From NCBI GenBank assembly GCA_964443005.1, contig CAYUBI010000007.1, positions 1-36,691 of the forward strand: 36,691 bases of DNA. Reading direction: 5' to 3'. This document shows positions 17,254-25,588 of this stretch, piece by piece. The translations under genes were made by a program, and so were the position numbers. The notes under the pieces were generated by a model. The model made no database searches and was not told the DNA's origin. It worked only from the letters and a program-made list of their open reading frames with translations. This stretch comes from CAYUBI01 sp964443005 (GTDB taxonomy: Bacteria; Margulisbacteria; Riflemargulisbacteria; GWF2-35-9; CAYUBI01). How positions within the stretch are numbered: position 1 is the first letter of the stretch; each line of letters begins with the position of its first letter.

Positions 17254-18792
17254 ATGAAATCTCAAGAAATAAAACCAATCCTGCCATTAACGAATTCCTT
17301 GCCTATAGACTCCAACGCAATGATCATGCCCAATACCATGCAAAACGAACAACAACGTCCCAGTGCTATATTTAATCCATTACTTCTGAAAAATCAAGAA
17401 CAAGAAAATACTGGAGTTATAACAGATATCCCGCGATATAGCTCCTACTCTACAAAAGTTGAAACAGAACCACCCATACAACAGGCAACTATTCCGTCAC
17501 CTTCATCTTCCACAAACAAAGAACAACCCACAACTGCGCCGATAATACAATCATCGTCATCTTCGCCACCTTCAGCTACACCAGCAAACACGCCCTTAGA
17601 GCCTATTACACCCACAAACGATTTGATTCCAACAAAACCTAATGATCAAAATAATTCGTTGCCTACACAACAACCGCAAATCCAACTCACTCACCCAACA
17701 CAAACTAAAATTCAAAACCAACCCAGCATAATTCCATCACAACCAACTGCCCCAATTAACCAACAACCTGTCACCCCTGCCCCACAAGCCACTGCTGAGC
17801 CATTCATCATTCAAGCAATTACCACACCCACCTCTCTCATAGAAAAATCAACACCTTCAAAACTTAATTCTGAAAATAATACTCAACCTACGCAACAACA
17901 CCCCCAATCAGTTCAACAAGCACAAACTACAGTTCACACACAAACAAACACATTAAGCCAACACCAAACCAAATTATCCATACAACCAGCTCCCTCTGCC
18001 CTACCCTCATCTCCACAACCATTAATTTCACAATCAGTTTCGATTTCACCTACCATTAAATCTACTACGCTACTCCCAACTAATCCAGCCACACCCAAAC
18101 CTACGTCCCAACCAACCCTCGAAAACCAAGTGGGCATAACTCCATCCCCAATGCAACCACCAACAAACAAAATGACGATATCCTTACCCCAAGAAATACT
18201 CGCGCCTCTCCAAGGGAAAACAATCAAAACAATCACCCTAGACTCTAACGAAAAGCCAACAATAAAAACCATACTTGCATCTGCTATTCATAGCACTGAA
18301 CCCTATATAAAACAGCAAGTTACTCTACCTAGTACAACCCAACCTATCGAAATTATCATACCAAAAGCAAATCAACAATTATCTATTCACAACAATCAAA
18401 TAGCTTTAACACCTGAACTGACATTAACACCCAAAACGCTCTTTATCTCTATGGTAACAGCTCAGGGACTACGTACGATTAATCTACCGCTCAAACTTTC
18501 TGAAAATCCGCTAATTCAAATTACAGGAATTATGATTAGCCAGCATAATAAATGCATCATATTTATTAATGATATTGGAATAGATTTAAAACCAACATTA
18601 ATCACTGGACTCACTCATCAGCTAGGAATGAATTTGCTCTTTTCCACTCCAACAACAAAAAACATCAACGTATCAACAGAAACTTCGCACTCAAGCTATA
18701 ATTTTGCTTACACATTTCTCAATTTATTTGCTATTCAAGCCAAACGCGCAGTTATTCCAACAGGACAACAACCGATCATTCTTCACTCATAA
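17254..18792 (+). CDS. Pro/Thr/Gln-rich protein with compact C-terminal domain (512 aa)
   Basis: Not recognised. It starts 2 nt after the previous stop, so it belongs to the same operon. Residues about 70-305 are a disordered linker of Pro, Thr, Gln, Ser and Asn. Residues about 308-512 look like a folded, beta-rich domain: SLPQEILAPLQGKTIKTITL, TLFISMVTAQGLRTINLPLK, then ITGIMISQHNKCIIFINDIG. This two-part layout (long Pro-rich N-terminus, compact C-terminus) resembles molecular-ruler proteins such as FliK or needle-length regulators, but I cannot see their signature residues, so the comparison concerns architecture only. One cysteine. It is the last gene of the cluster and ends 14 nt from the convergent nadB. 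Confidence 0.8.
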   Translation: MKSQEIKPILPLTNSLPIDSNAMIMPNTMQNEQQRPSAIFNPLLLKNQEQENTGVITDIPRYSSYSTKVETEPPIQQATIPSPSSSTNKEQPTTAPIIQSSSSSPPSATPANTPLEPITPTNDLIPTKPNDQNNSLPTQQPQIQLTHPTQTKIQNQPSIIPSQPTAPINQQPVTPAPQATAEPFIIQAITTPTSLIEKSTPSKLNSENNTQPTQQHPQSVQQAQTTVHTQTNTLSQHQTKLSIQPAPSALPSSPQPLISQSVSISPTIKSTTLLPTNPATPKPTSQPTLENQVGITPSPMQPPTNKMTISLPQEILAPLQGKTIKTITLDSNEKPTIKTILASAIHSTEPYIKQQVTLPSTTQPIEIIIPKANQQLSIHNNQIALTPELTLTPKTLFISMVTAQGLRTINLPLKLSENPLIQITGIMISQHNKCIIFINDIGIDLKPTLITGLTHQLGMNLLFSTPTTKNINVSTETSHSSYNFAYTFLNLFAIQAKRAVIPTGQQPIILHS

Positions 18793-18806
18793 AAAAGCCT
18801 TAAATT

Positions 18807-20366
18807 TTAATCATTTTTCATAACAATATGACGCAACCACTGGGCATCATTCGTTTGTAAATAATCACGTCGAAAATGTGCTCCTCGAGACTCGGTTCGG
18901 CTTAATGCAGCAGCACACACCAGTGATGCCACAAGCACCATATTTTGTACTTCAGCTAATAAAACAGCATCCTCACATAAACCTTGATTAATCTCAGCAC
19001 TCATTCTTGCAATTATTTTTTGTGCAAGATGCAACCCTTTTGTATCACGAATAATACCAACCTGTTGCCACATAATTGTTTTGATATGGTCCTTAATCAC
19101 TAACAATTCAGTTTTTGATACAGTCACTCTTTCTGCCAAGTGAATTTCTGGCAACACAAATTCCCGTTCAAATTCTGGAAAGCTCAACGCTTTTTCAGCT
19201 GCACGAAAACCAAAAACCAAGCCATCCAAAAGCGAATTACTTGCCAATCGATTAGCACCATGAACACCCGTTGCTGATAATTCACCAATTGCAAATAATC
19301 GTGGAATAGATGTTTGCCCATACAAATCAGTTTTAATGCCACCCATCATATAATGGGCTGCAGGTGCAACAGGAATAAAATCTCGAATAATGTCAATTTT
19401 AGATTCCAAACATCTGGCATAAATAGTCGGAAATCGCTGCGCCAAATTCCCAACAACACTACTCAGATCTAAAAACACACAGGAGGTTTTCGTTCGTTTC
19501 ATTTCTGCGACAATTGCCCGCGCAACAATATCACGAGGTGCCAGTTCTTTTAACGGATGATAAGCTTCCATAAAAGCTATACCCTCATGATTGCGAAGTA
19601 TAGCTCCTTCACCACGAACAGCTTCCGAAATCAAAAATAATGACACTGGTTTTTTATCACCACTATACAATGTTGTTGGATGAAACTGAACAAATTCCAT
19701 GTCTGTAACTTCAGCGCCAGCTCGATATGCTGCAGCTAACCCATCACCTGTAGCCAAGGGTGGATTTGTATTGTACAAAAATATTTGACAACATCCTCCA
19801 GTAGCCAACAATACAGTTTTCGCAAAAATATTGCTTACAAGTCCATCCCCATCCAAACATAGAACTCCACGACAACCTTCTGCATCAACCCAAAGATCAA
19901 GCAAAAACAAGTCTTCACAAATGGTAATGCCTGCAGTTTTCCGTACCTGAGCAGCCAAAGTTCGTTCTATTTCCGCACCAGTTTTATCTGCAGCATGAAG
20001 AATACGTCGACGAGAATGAGCACCTTCTTTTGTAAAGCAATAGGTGTCACCTTTACGATCAAACTGCGCACCCATAGCAATCAATGATTCAACCCGACAA
20101 GGCCCTTCTTCCACAAGTATATCCACAGCAGCTTCATCACATAAACCCGCGCCTGCCTGAAGTGTATCTTCCTTGTGAAATTTAGGCGTATCATGAATAT
20201 CCATAGCTGAAGCAATGCCACCCTGAGCCAATTCCGTACTACTATCATTCAATTTGCTTTTCGTAATTAAAAGCACTGTGCATTTTTTAGCTGCTTCAAC
20301 TGCTGCACTTAATCCAGCGATTCCAGATCCAACAATAATCATATCATAATTAACACACATAAGCAT
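18807..20366 (-). CDS. nadB: L-aspartate oxidase, NAD biosynthesis
   Basis: 519 aa. It oxidises L-aspartate to iminoaspartate with FAD, the first step of de novo NAD synthesis together with NadA. The N-terminal dinucleotide fold IIVGSGIAGLSAA is present, followed by STELAQGGIA, the substrate-site region EGAHSRRRILHAADKTG, QFHPTTL, EAVRGEGAILRN, APRDIVARAI, HYMMGGIKTD and TGVHGANRLASNSLLDGLVF. These match NadB more closely than succinate dehydrogenase or fumarate reductase flavoproteins, and no iron-sulfur or membrane subunit gene is nearby. nadA and nadC are not in the window. The first ATG is at 20366, but the -10 position favours the third codon, ATG at 20360, as a leaderless start. Confidence 0.94.
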   Translation of the reverse strand: MLMCVNYDMIIVGSGIAGLSAAVEAAKKCTVLLITKSKLNDSSTELAQGGIASAMDIHDTPKFHKEDTLQAGAGLCDEAAVDILVEEGPCRVESLIAMGAQFDRKGDTYCFTKEGAHSRRRILHAADKTGAEIERTLAAQVRKTAGITICEDLFLLDLWVDAEGCRGVLCLDGDGLVSNIFAKTVLLATGGCCQIFLYNTNPPLATGDGLAAAYRAGAEVTDMEFVQFHPTTLYSGDKKPVSLFLISEAVRGEGAILRNHEGIAFMEAYHPLKELAPRDIVARAIVAEMKRTKTSCVFLDLSSVVGNLAQRFPTIYARCLESKIDIIRDFIPVAPAAHYMMGGIKTDLYGQTSIPRLFAIGELSATGVHGANRLASNSLLDGLVFGFRAAEKALSFPEFEREFVLPEIHLAERVTVSKTELLVIKDHIKTIMWQQVGIIRDTKGLHLAQKIIARMSAEINQGLCEDAVLLAEVQNMVLVASLVCAAALSRTESRGAHFRRDYLQTNDAQWLRHIVMKND

Positions 20367-20367
20367 G

Positions 20368-20396
20368 ATTTTACACTGATTTACGACAGAGGTGAA
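20368..20396 (-). promoter_or_regulatory. nadB promoter, leaderless geometry
   Basis: On the minus strand TTCACC (20396-20391), 17-nt spacer, TAAAAT (20373-20368). Seven nt separate the -10 from the ATG at 20360. No Shine-Dalgarno sequence is visible. Confidence 0.5.
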
Positions 20397-20414
20397 CCCT
20401 TATTTTCAAAAATA

Positions 20415-20423
20415 TGCTATGAT
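20415..20423 (+). promoter_or_regulatory. Extended -10 promoter of the polysaccharide deacetylase gene, leaderless geometry
   Basis: TGCTATGAT (TGn plus TATGAT at 20418-20423) lies 8 nt before the ATG at 20432. There is no Shine-Dalgarno sequence between them. Confidence 0.55.
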
Positions 20424-20431
20424 TCAAACTT

Positions 20432-21196
20432 ATGTTTCGAACATTTTATTTTGTCTTGCTGCTATTAATCGCACTAACAATTCCACTCATTTTAGCGGAC
20501 AATGCATCTCTATTATTAAAAATCCCAATTTTAACGTATCATCAAATTCGCACACCTCAAAAAGGTGATGATCTAATATTTACAGATTTATCCTGCCCTG
20601 AAAATTTATTTTTAGCTCATTTAGCATACTTACAAAAAGCAGGATATCATACAATCACGTTTCGTGATTTATCTGCATACTTTACAACAGGCAAAGCCTT
20701 GCCAACCCGACCCATTATTTTAACTTTTGATGATGGTGCACTCAATACAATGACTGCCTTTGATGCCTTACGCAATCGCAACATGAAAGGTGTATTTTTT
20801 GTAACCAATTACCTTGGCGATAGCTATCATTTAAGCGAAGCCAATCTAAAAAAAATTGTAGCAGCTGACATGGAAATTGGCAGTCATACCAAAAGCCATT
20901 TTGGTCTCACAAAAGTCAGCTCAAGAATTGCGGAAATGGAAATTCGAGAAAACAAAGAACGCATTGAAACTATTACCGGAATTCCCGTGATTTCGTTTTG
21001 TTATCCTTCTGGCGATTTTAATTCCCGCATTATCGAGCTACTACAAGCCTATCAATTTCAGTTTGCACGAACAACGATTCCAGGAATCTCAACAATTACT
21101 TCACATAACTATCAACTGAAAACAATCAAAATCCATCATTATACAACTCACGAGATGATTCAACGTTCCATTGATTTTTATATAGGAAAATGGTAA
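20432..21196 (+). CDS. Membrane-anchored or secreted polysaccharide deacetylase (NodB-homology domain)
   Basis: 254 aa. An N-terminal hydrophobic segment (residues about 5-21) acts as signal or anchor. The NodB-homology domain follows, with ILTYHQIRTP, the metal-binding TFDDG motif at about 97-101, the H-x3-H motif in SHTKSHF at about 151-157, and CYPSGDF at about 190 in place of the usual RPPYG-like motif. These enzymes remove N- or O-acetyl groups from peptidoglycan, chitin oligomers or exopolysaccharide with a Zn or other divalent metal. The substrate cannot be decided here. The gene overlaps the next small membrane protein gene by 7 nt, which suggests coupled translation and a shared role at the cell surface. 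Confidence 0.9.
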   Translation: MFRTFYFVLLLLIALTIPLILADNASLLLKIPILTYHQIRTPQKGDDLIFTDLSCPENLFLAHLAYLQKAGYHTITFRDLSAYFTTGKALPTRPIILTFDDGALNTMTAFDALRNRNMKGVFFVTNYLGDSYHLSEANLKKIVAADMEIGSHTKSHFGLTKVSSRIAEMEIRENKERIETITGIPVISFCYPSGDFNSRIIELLQAYQFQFARTTIPGISTITSHNYQLKTIKIHHYTTHEMIQRSIDFYIGKW

Positions 21197-21363
21197 GTCG
21201 CACTTACGTAAAAAACGGCTTTATCTCTGGACTTATGCTATGGATCATTGTCATGATGGCAATCCTAATGTGGGTTACCCAAGTTATTATTCAAAATAGT
21301 TATCAACGCGAACTACTTGAAAAGCAACGCCTGATTAATGAACTAACTCGCATACGTAAATAA
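21190..21363 (+). CDS. Small single-span membrane protein (57 aa)
   Basis: A short gene not obvious from length alone. Its ATG (21190) lies inside the end of the deacetylase gene (stop 21194-21196), giving a 7-nt overlap typical of translational coupling. The product has a short cytoplasmic N-terminus (MVSRTYVKNG), one hydrophobic segment at about residues 11-34 (MLWIIVMMAILMWVTQVII) and a charged helical tail (QRELLEKQRLINELTRIRK) that looks like a short coiled coil. This is the layout of FtsL/DivIC-like bitopic proteins, but it is too short to assign. The convergent DUF4015 gene ends 6 nt away. Confidence 0.7.
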   Translation: MVSRTYVKNGFISGLMLWIIVMMAILMWVTQVIIQNSYQRELLEKQRLINELTRIRK

Positions 21364-21369
21364 TCATTT

Positions 21370-23001
21370 TTATTTTATATCTGAAATACCTTCAAACGTA
21401 TCGCGATACTGATTTCCAGCATTCCATACCAAAAACCCATCACCCCCAGCATCAGTTAAGCCTTTAATTTGATCAGCAATATATTTAGGACCAAAAATAT
21501 GCGTACGCCAACCAAAGCCCTGAATCCAAGGAATCGCAAGCACATCAGCATTGCCATACTGTCGATTAATATTTTTAAGATGACTTGTACCTCGATTTAG
21601 AAAAAAATAAGGTTCATCTCCAGGATAGGCTTTGCCATCGTATCCATTACCAAAATGAGAGGGATACAACATTGGGCAAATCGCATCAACATACCTAGCG
21701 ATTTGCCAAACCCGTTGCCCCAAGCGCTCAGAATCAGGCTGCCTAGGCCACACAGCTACACCAAAAATATCAATAGTCAATGATTTATTCCGAGCTGACG
21801 TTATAGCTGCTGCTTTATCCAACAAATAGGTAATAGCCTTATACCGAGGCAGGTTGTTTGTATTTGCCGGAAAAACAAGATTTTTCACATCACCATCAGT
21901 AGGAAAACGAATATAGTCAAATTGAATTTCATCAAATCCAGCGTCCAAATTTGTTTTAACAAATTTCAAAGTATAAGCAATAGCTTCCTCATTAAACGGA
22001 TCAGCCCAAGCCATTCCGCCTCGATCACGCCACATTTGATTCGAAGTTTTAGACCGAATCATAACCTGCGGTGCAATTTGCCCCAGCCGATTATCTTGAA
22101 ACACCCAAACTCGCGCCGAAGCTTTTAATCCATGCGCATGAATCAATGCCACCAGCTCTTTAACTGTTTTAAAAATTGGTTTTTGTTCTAAATCCTCATT
22201 CAGCGATTCAATATGATAAATATCTTTTGCATCAATAATCAAAGAATCCAGTGGCGAATTTTTTGCTTTAACAAAGATATCTTCTAAAAAAGCGCGATTC
22301 AAAAAAGAAGTAGCCGTTAAATAAATACCTCGTTGAGAAATCTTTTTAAAAGCAAAGGTCTGTTTTTTAGTATAATAAATTGAAGATGTAGCAGGCAAAC
22401 CTGGCTGAGTAAGCATTAAAGATATTCCGCTAGTTGGCGCATAAAAGAATAGTTCATCTTTTTTTACAAGCGGAAACGTGATGGTTCCAGTAACACCATC
22501 TGACACATACCTAGACCCAGTACTAATTTGATTAATCAACGCTTGGATAGAACCAATTTCGAGTGCGTCATCCGGGTCATAAGCACGAGAATATACTACG
22601 GGAAGCACGGACAAGTACGGAACCAAGCGAAATGTTCGATTCAGCGTTGCTGTTTCAGCCGGCAAATCAATCACCTGCTGTAATACAGACAACGTCACAC
22701 GTTCATGACTACGATTCAAACAAACAACAGGCATTGCGCCTTTTGGCAAAGGTACTGCATAAAGAGTTCGATATTGTTCAACAGTAATAGGATAGATATT
22801 TTTGGCAATCAATAATTGCAATGCCAGAACATCTCGTGATGTCACTAAACAAATAGCAGGAATAGGCGCAAGCTCATCTGCATAAAAATCAGCAGCTGTT
22901 TCACTATGTGTTTTACTAATAAACAACGAACTAACAATACCAATTAATGCAATCCCAACAATGATCACGCCAGAAATGTAAACAGGTCTTCGATTTAACA
23001 A
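21370..23001 (-). CDS. Putative glycoside hydrolase with DUF4015-type TIM-barrel domain
   Basis: 543 aa. One N-terminal membrane anchor (about residues 8-29, SGVIIVGIALIGIVSSLFIS) precedes an unassigned region of about 190 residues. A C-terminal putative glycosyl hydrolase domain of the DUF4015 (GHL) type runs from about 222 to 540: GIYLTATSF, LDSLIIDAKD, HGLKASARVWVFQDNRL, WADPFNEEAIAYTLKFVK, GFDEIQFDYIRFPTDG, then CPMLYPSHFG and WIQGFGW. The acidic residues in IIDAKD and EIQFDYIRFP are where this family places its presumed active site; no substrate is established. The start is TTG, supported by GGGGAGG 6 nt upstream. It is convergent with the deacetylase pair, so all three may act on the cell envelope. 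Confidence 0.85.
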   Translation of the reverse strand: MLNRRPVYISGVIIVGIALIGIVSSLFISKTHSETAADFYADELAPIPAICLVTSRDVLALQLLIAKNIYPITVEQYRTLYAVPLPKGAMPVVCLNRSHERVTLSVLQQVIDLPAETATLNRTFRLVPYLSVLPVVYSRAYDPDDALEIGSIQALINQISTGSRYVSDGVTGTITFPLVKKDELFFYAPTSGISLMLTQPGLPATSSIYYTKKQTFAFKKISQRGIYLTATSFLNRAFLEDIFVKAKNSPLDSLIIDAKDIYHIESLNEDLEQKPIFKTVKELVALIHAHGLKASARVWVFQDNRLGQIAPQVMIRSKTSNQMWRDRGGMAWADPFNEEAIAYTLKFVKTNLDAGFDEIQFDYIRFPTDGDVKNLVFPANTNNLPRYKAITYLLDKAAAITSARNKSLTIDIFGVAVWPRQPDSERLGQRVWQIARYVDAICPMLYPSHFGNGYDGKAYPGDEPYFFLNRGTSHLKNINRQYGNADVLAIPWIQGFGWRTHIFGPKYIADQIKGLTDAGGDGFLVWNAGNQYRDTFEGISDIK

Positions 23002-23143
23002 AACAATCCTCCCCTAAAAAATCAATTAATTTACAGCTCTATATTCTAGCATACATTTCATATTCATAAGTCACTAATTCAAAATTTTCTAAGTACCAAA
23101 ACAAATTCAAGATATCTACCTACTATTCTAACACGAATTTTTA

Positions 23144-23152
23144 TGTTATATA
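23144..23152 (+). promoter_or_regulatory. Possible extended -10 of pdxA, leaderless geometry
   Basis: TGTTATATA (TGn plus TATATA) ends 7 nt before the pdxA ATG at 23160. The region is very AT-rich, so this match is weaker evidence than the others. No Shine-Dalgarno sequence is present. Confidence 0.35.
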
Positions 23153-23159
23153 TATAATT

Positions 23160-24173
23160 ATGTCTTATACAAAACCAACTATTGGAATTACAGGTGGAGA
23201 CCCAAATGGTATTGGCATTGAGGTTATTCTCAAAGCATTAATGAGCACATCTATTCCCAAAAATGTAAATTATGTAGTCATCGCAAATGCTGATCATTTT
23301 CTTGCTCAGATCAATGAACTTGGCATTTGTATGGAACCCAATATTATTTCTCAAATAAAAGATATGGTTGATGGCGCAATCAATGTGTTACATGTTGCAG
23401 TCCCAGATTTAGAACATGAAAAACCAGGACGAATTTCAGGAACTGCAGGCACAGCAGCATATTTATATGTTTCAAAAGCAATTGAATTAGCTATGGCACA
23501 AGAAATCCATGCTTTAGTAACAGGGCCCATTCACAAAGGCGCGTTATATAAGGCTGGATATCGTTATCACGGACATACGGAAATTCTTGCAGAACAAACA
23601 CAAACATCCAATTTTGCAATGTCATTTGTTTCGCCAAAGTTATGCGTAGTCTTAGCTACCGCACACATTCCCTTAAACCAAGTCATTCAATCCATTACTT
23701 CAGATAGCTTATTTTTAAAAATAAAATTAGCACATGAACTCATGCAAAAACTGGGTATTGAATCACCACGAATTGGCATTGCTGGCATAAACCCTCATTG
23801 TGGAGAAGATGGAATTTTTGGCACAGAAGAAAACGATATTATTCTTCCTGCTATTCAAAAAGCACGACATTATTTGCTTGATGTAGACGGCCCTGTCCCT
23901 GGTGACACTTTGTTTTATCATCATTTTCAAGGAAAATATGATATTGTTATTGCAATGTACCATGATCAAGCTTTAGCACCCTTAAAACTTCTAGCTTTTG
24001 AAGAAGCAGTGAATGTAACGCTAGGCCTGCCCTTTGTGCGCACATCACCAGATCATGGAACAGCTTTTGATATTGTAGGCAAAGGAATGGCAAATCCAAG
24101 CAGCATGATCGAATCCATTAAAATGGCAGTCAAACTGCTTCCAGAAAATATGAATGCCAACGCATCGGCATAA
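23160..24173 (+). CDS. pdxA: 4-hydroxythreonine-4-phosphate dehydrogenase
   Basis: 337 aa, normal length for PdxA. It oxidises 4-phosphohydroxy-L-threonine with NAD in the DXP-dependent route to pyridoxal phosphate. GITGGDPNGIGIEVILKAL opens the protein. The substrate-site segment TGPIHKGALYKAGYRYHGHT is followed by the three metal-binding histidines: His169 in ATAHIPL, His213 in GINPHCGEDG and His268 in AMYHDQALAPLK. The GLPFVRTSPDHGTAFDIVG end motif is intact. It overlaps rsmA by 20 nt. The pdxA-rsmA pairing is known from Enterobacteria and other groups. pdxJ is not in the window. Confidence 0.95.
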   Translation: MSYTKPTIGITGGDPNGIGIEVILKALMSTSIPKNVNYVVIANADHFLAQINELGICMEPNIISQIKDMVDGAINVLHVAVPDLEHEKPGRISGTAGTAAYLYVSKAIELAMAQEIHALVTGPIHKGALYKAGYRYHGHTEILAEQTQTSNFAMSFVSPKLCVVLATAHIPLNQVIQSITSDSLFLKIKLAHELMQKLGIESPRIGIAGINPHCGEDGIFGTEENDIILPAIQKARHYLLDVDGPVPGDTLFYHHFQGKYDIVIAMYHDQALAPLKLLAFEEAVNVTLGLPFVRTSPDHGTAFDIVGKGMANPSSMIESIKMAVKLLPENMNANASA

Positions 24174-24966
24174 ACCTCGCCTTGGGCAACATTTCTTATC
24201 AGATCAACGTATTTTGTCAAAAATTCTTGACTATGTACCTACACAAACAACACTTCTTGAAATTGGATGTGGCAAAGGTGTTCTCACCCAAAAGCTGGCA
24301 GAACGAGCCAAAAACCTATTAGTCATTGAAATAGATTCAGCATTACTTGATATCACACAAAAAAAACTAGCAAATCAACACAATGTCACTTTTCTTGAAG
24401 CAGATGTTCTAAAAGCTGACTTTACAACCTTATTAACTGAACCGTGTTACGAAGTTGTTGCAAATATTCCTTATTATATTACAGCACCCATTATTGAAAA
24501 AATGATTGCAAACAAATCTAAAATTTCTCGCTGCCTCTTAATGGTTCAAAAAGAAGTTGCGCAACGCATTACTGCTGCACCCGGAAAAAAAATATATGGT
24601 TCATTTTCCGTATTTTGCCAGTATCATGCAACATGCAAAATGCTATTTGATGTTCCTCGCACTGCTTTTCAACCGCCACCTGAAGTTGACTCAGCAGTTA
24701 TTCAGCTGGATATGCGGCAATATCCATTAAATGCAGAACTTGATGAAGTCTTTTTTTTTCAATTGATTCGAGCTGCCTTTTGGGGAAAGCGAAAAACACT
24801 TGTTAATAGTGCAAGCAAATCACCTTATCTTGCTCTAAAAAAAGAAACAATAGAAAATATACTAACAAATGATCTCAACTTATCACCCTTAATTCGAGCA
24901 GAGCAAATTTCTATCGAACAATTTATAAAACTAGCAATTTTATTAAAGAACGAATTAAAAAAATAA
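24154..24966 (+). CDS. rsmA: 16S rRNA (adenine1518-N6/adenine1519-N6)-dimethyltransferase
   Basis: 270 aa. This KsgA/RsmA enzyme dimethylates two adjacent adenines in the 3' hairpin of 16S rRNA during 30S maturation. The N-terminus RLGQHFLSDQRIL is diagnostic. The SAM-binding motif LLEIGCGKGVLTQKL is at about residues 34-48, the motif VIEID follows, and the catalytic NIPYYI motif is at 104-109. The C-terminal domain carries AFQPPPEVDSAVIQL and FWGKRKTLVNS, as in the family. The ATG lies within the last codons of pdxA in another frame, so translation is coupled. Confidence 0.96.
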   Translation: MPTHRHKPRLGQHFLSDQRILSKILDYVPTQTTLLEIGCGKGVLTQKLAERAKNLLVIEIDSALLDITQKKLANQHNVTFLEADVLKADFTTLLTEPCYEVVANIPYYITAPIIEKMIANKSKISRCLLMVQKEVAQRITAAPGKKIYGSFSVFCQYHATCKMLFDVPRTAFQPPPEVDSAVIQLDMRQYPLNAELDEVFFFQLIRAAFWGKRKTLVNSASKSPYLALKKETIENILTNDLNLSPLIRAEQISIEQFIKLAILLKNELKK

Positions 24967-24989
24967 GGTGAAACAAATAATTCAACCTC

Positions 24990-25019
24990 TTGCTTTTCCT
25001 TCTTTTTTCTGGCTATAAT
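24990..25019 (+). promoter_or_regulatory. Promoter of the RsbW-like/pseudokinase pair
   Basis: TTGCTT (24990-24995), 18-nt spacer, TATAAT (25014-25019). It predicts a leader of about 90 nt ending in AGAGGAAC before the ATG at 25115. Confidence 0.6.
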
Positions 25020-25114
25020 TAGATTACACTTGATCTCATACATAAACAGAAGACATTAAGTGAAATTGTCGTTTTTGCTATTTATTCTAGTGAGTAGTTT
25101 TCAGAGGAACATGA

Positions 25115-25588
25115 ATGACCAACACTATAGAAGAACCCATAAAGCTACACATAACAATCCCTTGCGAAATGGCAAAAGTTAAAGATGTGCGCGATCAAAT
25201 TGGGGATCTATTTGTTCAAATTGGATACGAAACAAAAGATAAAATCAACCTTGACTTGGTCATTAATGAAGCTGTAGCTAATGCAGTTGACCATGGATCC
25301 TATCAAAATAAAAACGCAATTGTTGACATCACGATTGAGCTAAAAAAAAGTCATTTCACAATGATAGTCAAAGATTATGGTGGCATTGCCTTTAATCCTG
25401 CATTTTTTGAACGAATTGCTGCACGAAAAACCTGGGGCAAAGGCGGTCGCGGAATTGGCATTATGACAACAATCATGGATGAAGTATATTACCTTATAAC
25501 TCCACATAAATCAACGTTACTCTATCTCTCAACAGAAATTCGTCCGGATCCTGCAGATGCATTACGAAAGATTCTTTATGGGAAATAA
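25115..25588 (+). CDS. RsbW/SpoIIAB-like ATP-binding regulatory protein (HATPase_c_2)
   Basis: 157 aa, a single GHKL ATPase domain of the anti-sigma factor/serine kinase type. The N box is complete: NEAVANAVDHG at 51-61, with Glu52 and Asn56. The G1 box is KDYGGIAFNP (about 88-97) and the G2 region KGGRGIGIMTTIMDE (about 108-123). Proteins of this family either phosphorylate an anti-sigma-factor antagonist or serve as the ATPase output of partner-switching systems. No STAS-domain antagonist or sigma factor lies in the window, so the partner is unknown. A second ATG at 25111 is out of frame; AGAGGAAC spaces correctly to 25115. The next gene starts within its 3' end, tying it to a degenerate sensor kinase. 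Confidence 0.9.
   Translation: MTNTIEEPIKLHITIPCEMAKVKDVRDQIGDLFVQIGYETKDKINLDLVINEAVANAVDHGSYQNKNAIVDITIELKKSHFTMIVKDYGGIAFNPAFFERIAARKTWGKGGRGIGIMTTIMDEVYYLITPHKSTLLYLSTEIRPDPADALRKILYGK

Noticed and set aside
25060..25182. Possible 40-aa ORF with a hydrophobic start (GTG at 25060) before the RsbW-like gene
   Set aside because: No Shine-Dalgarno, and it overlaps the well supported gene in another frame.
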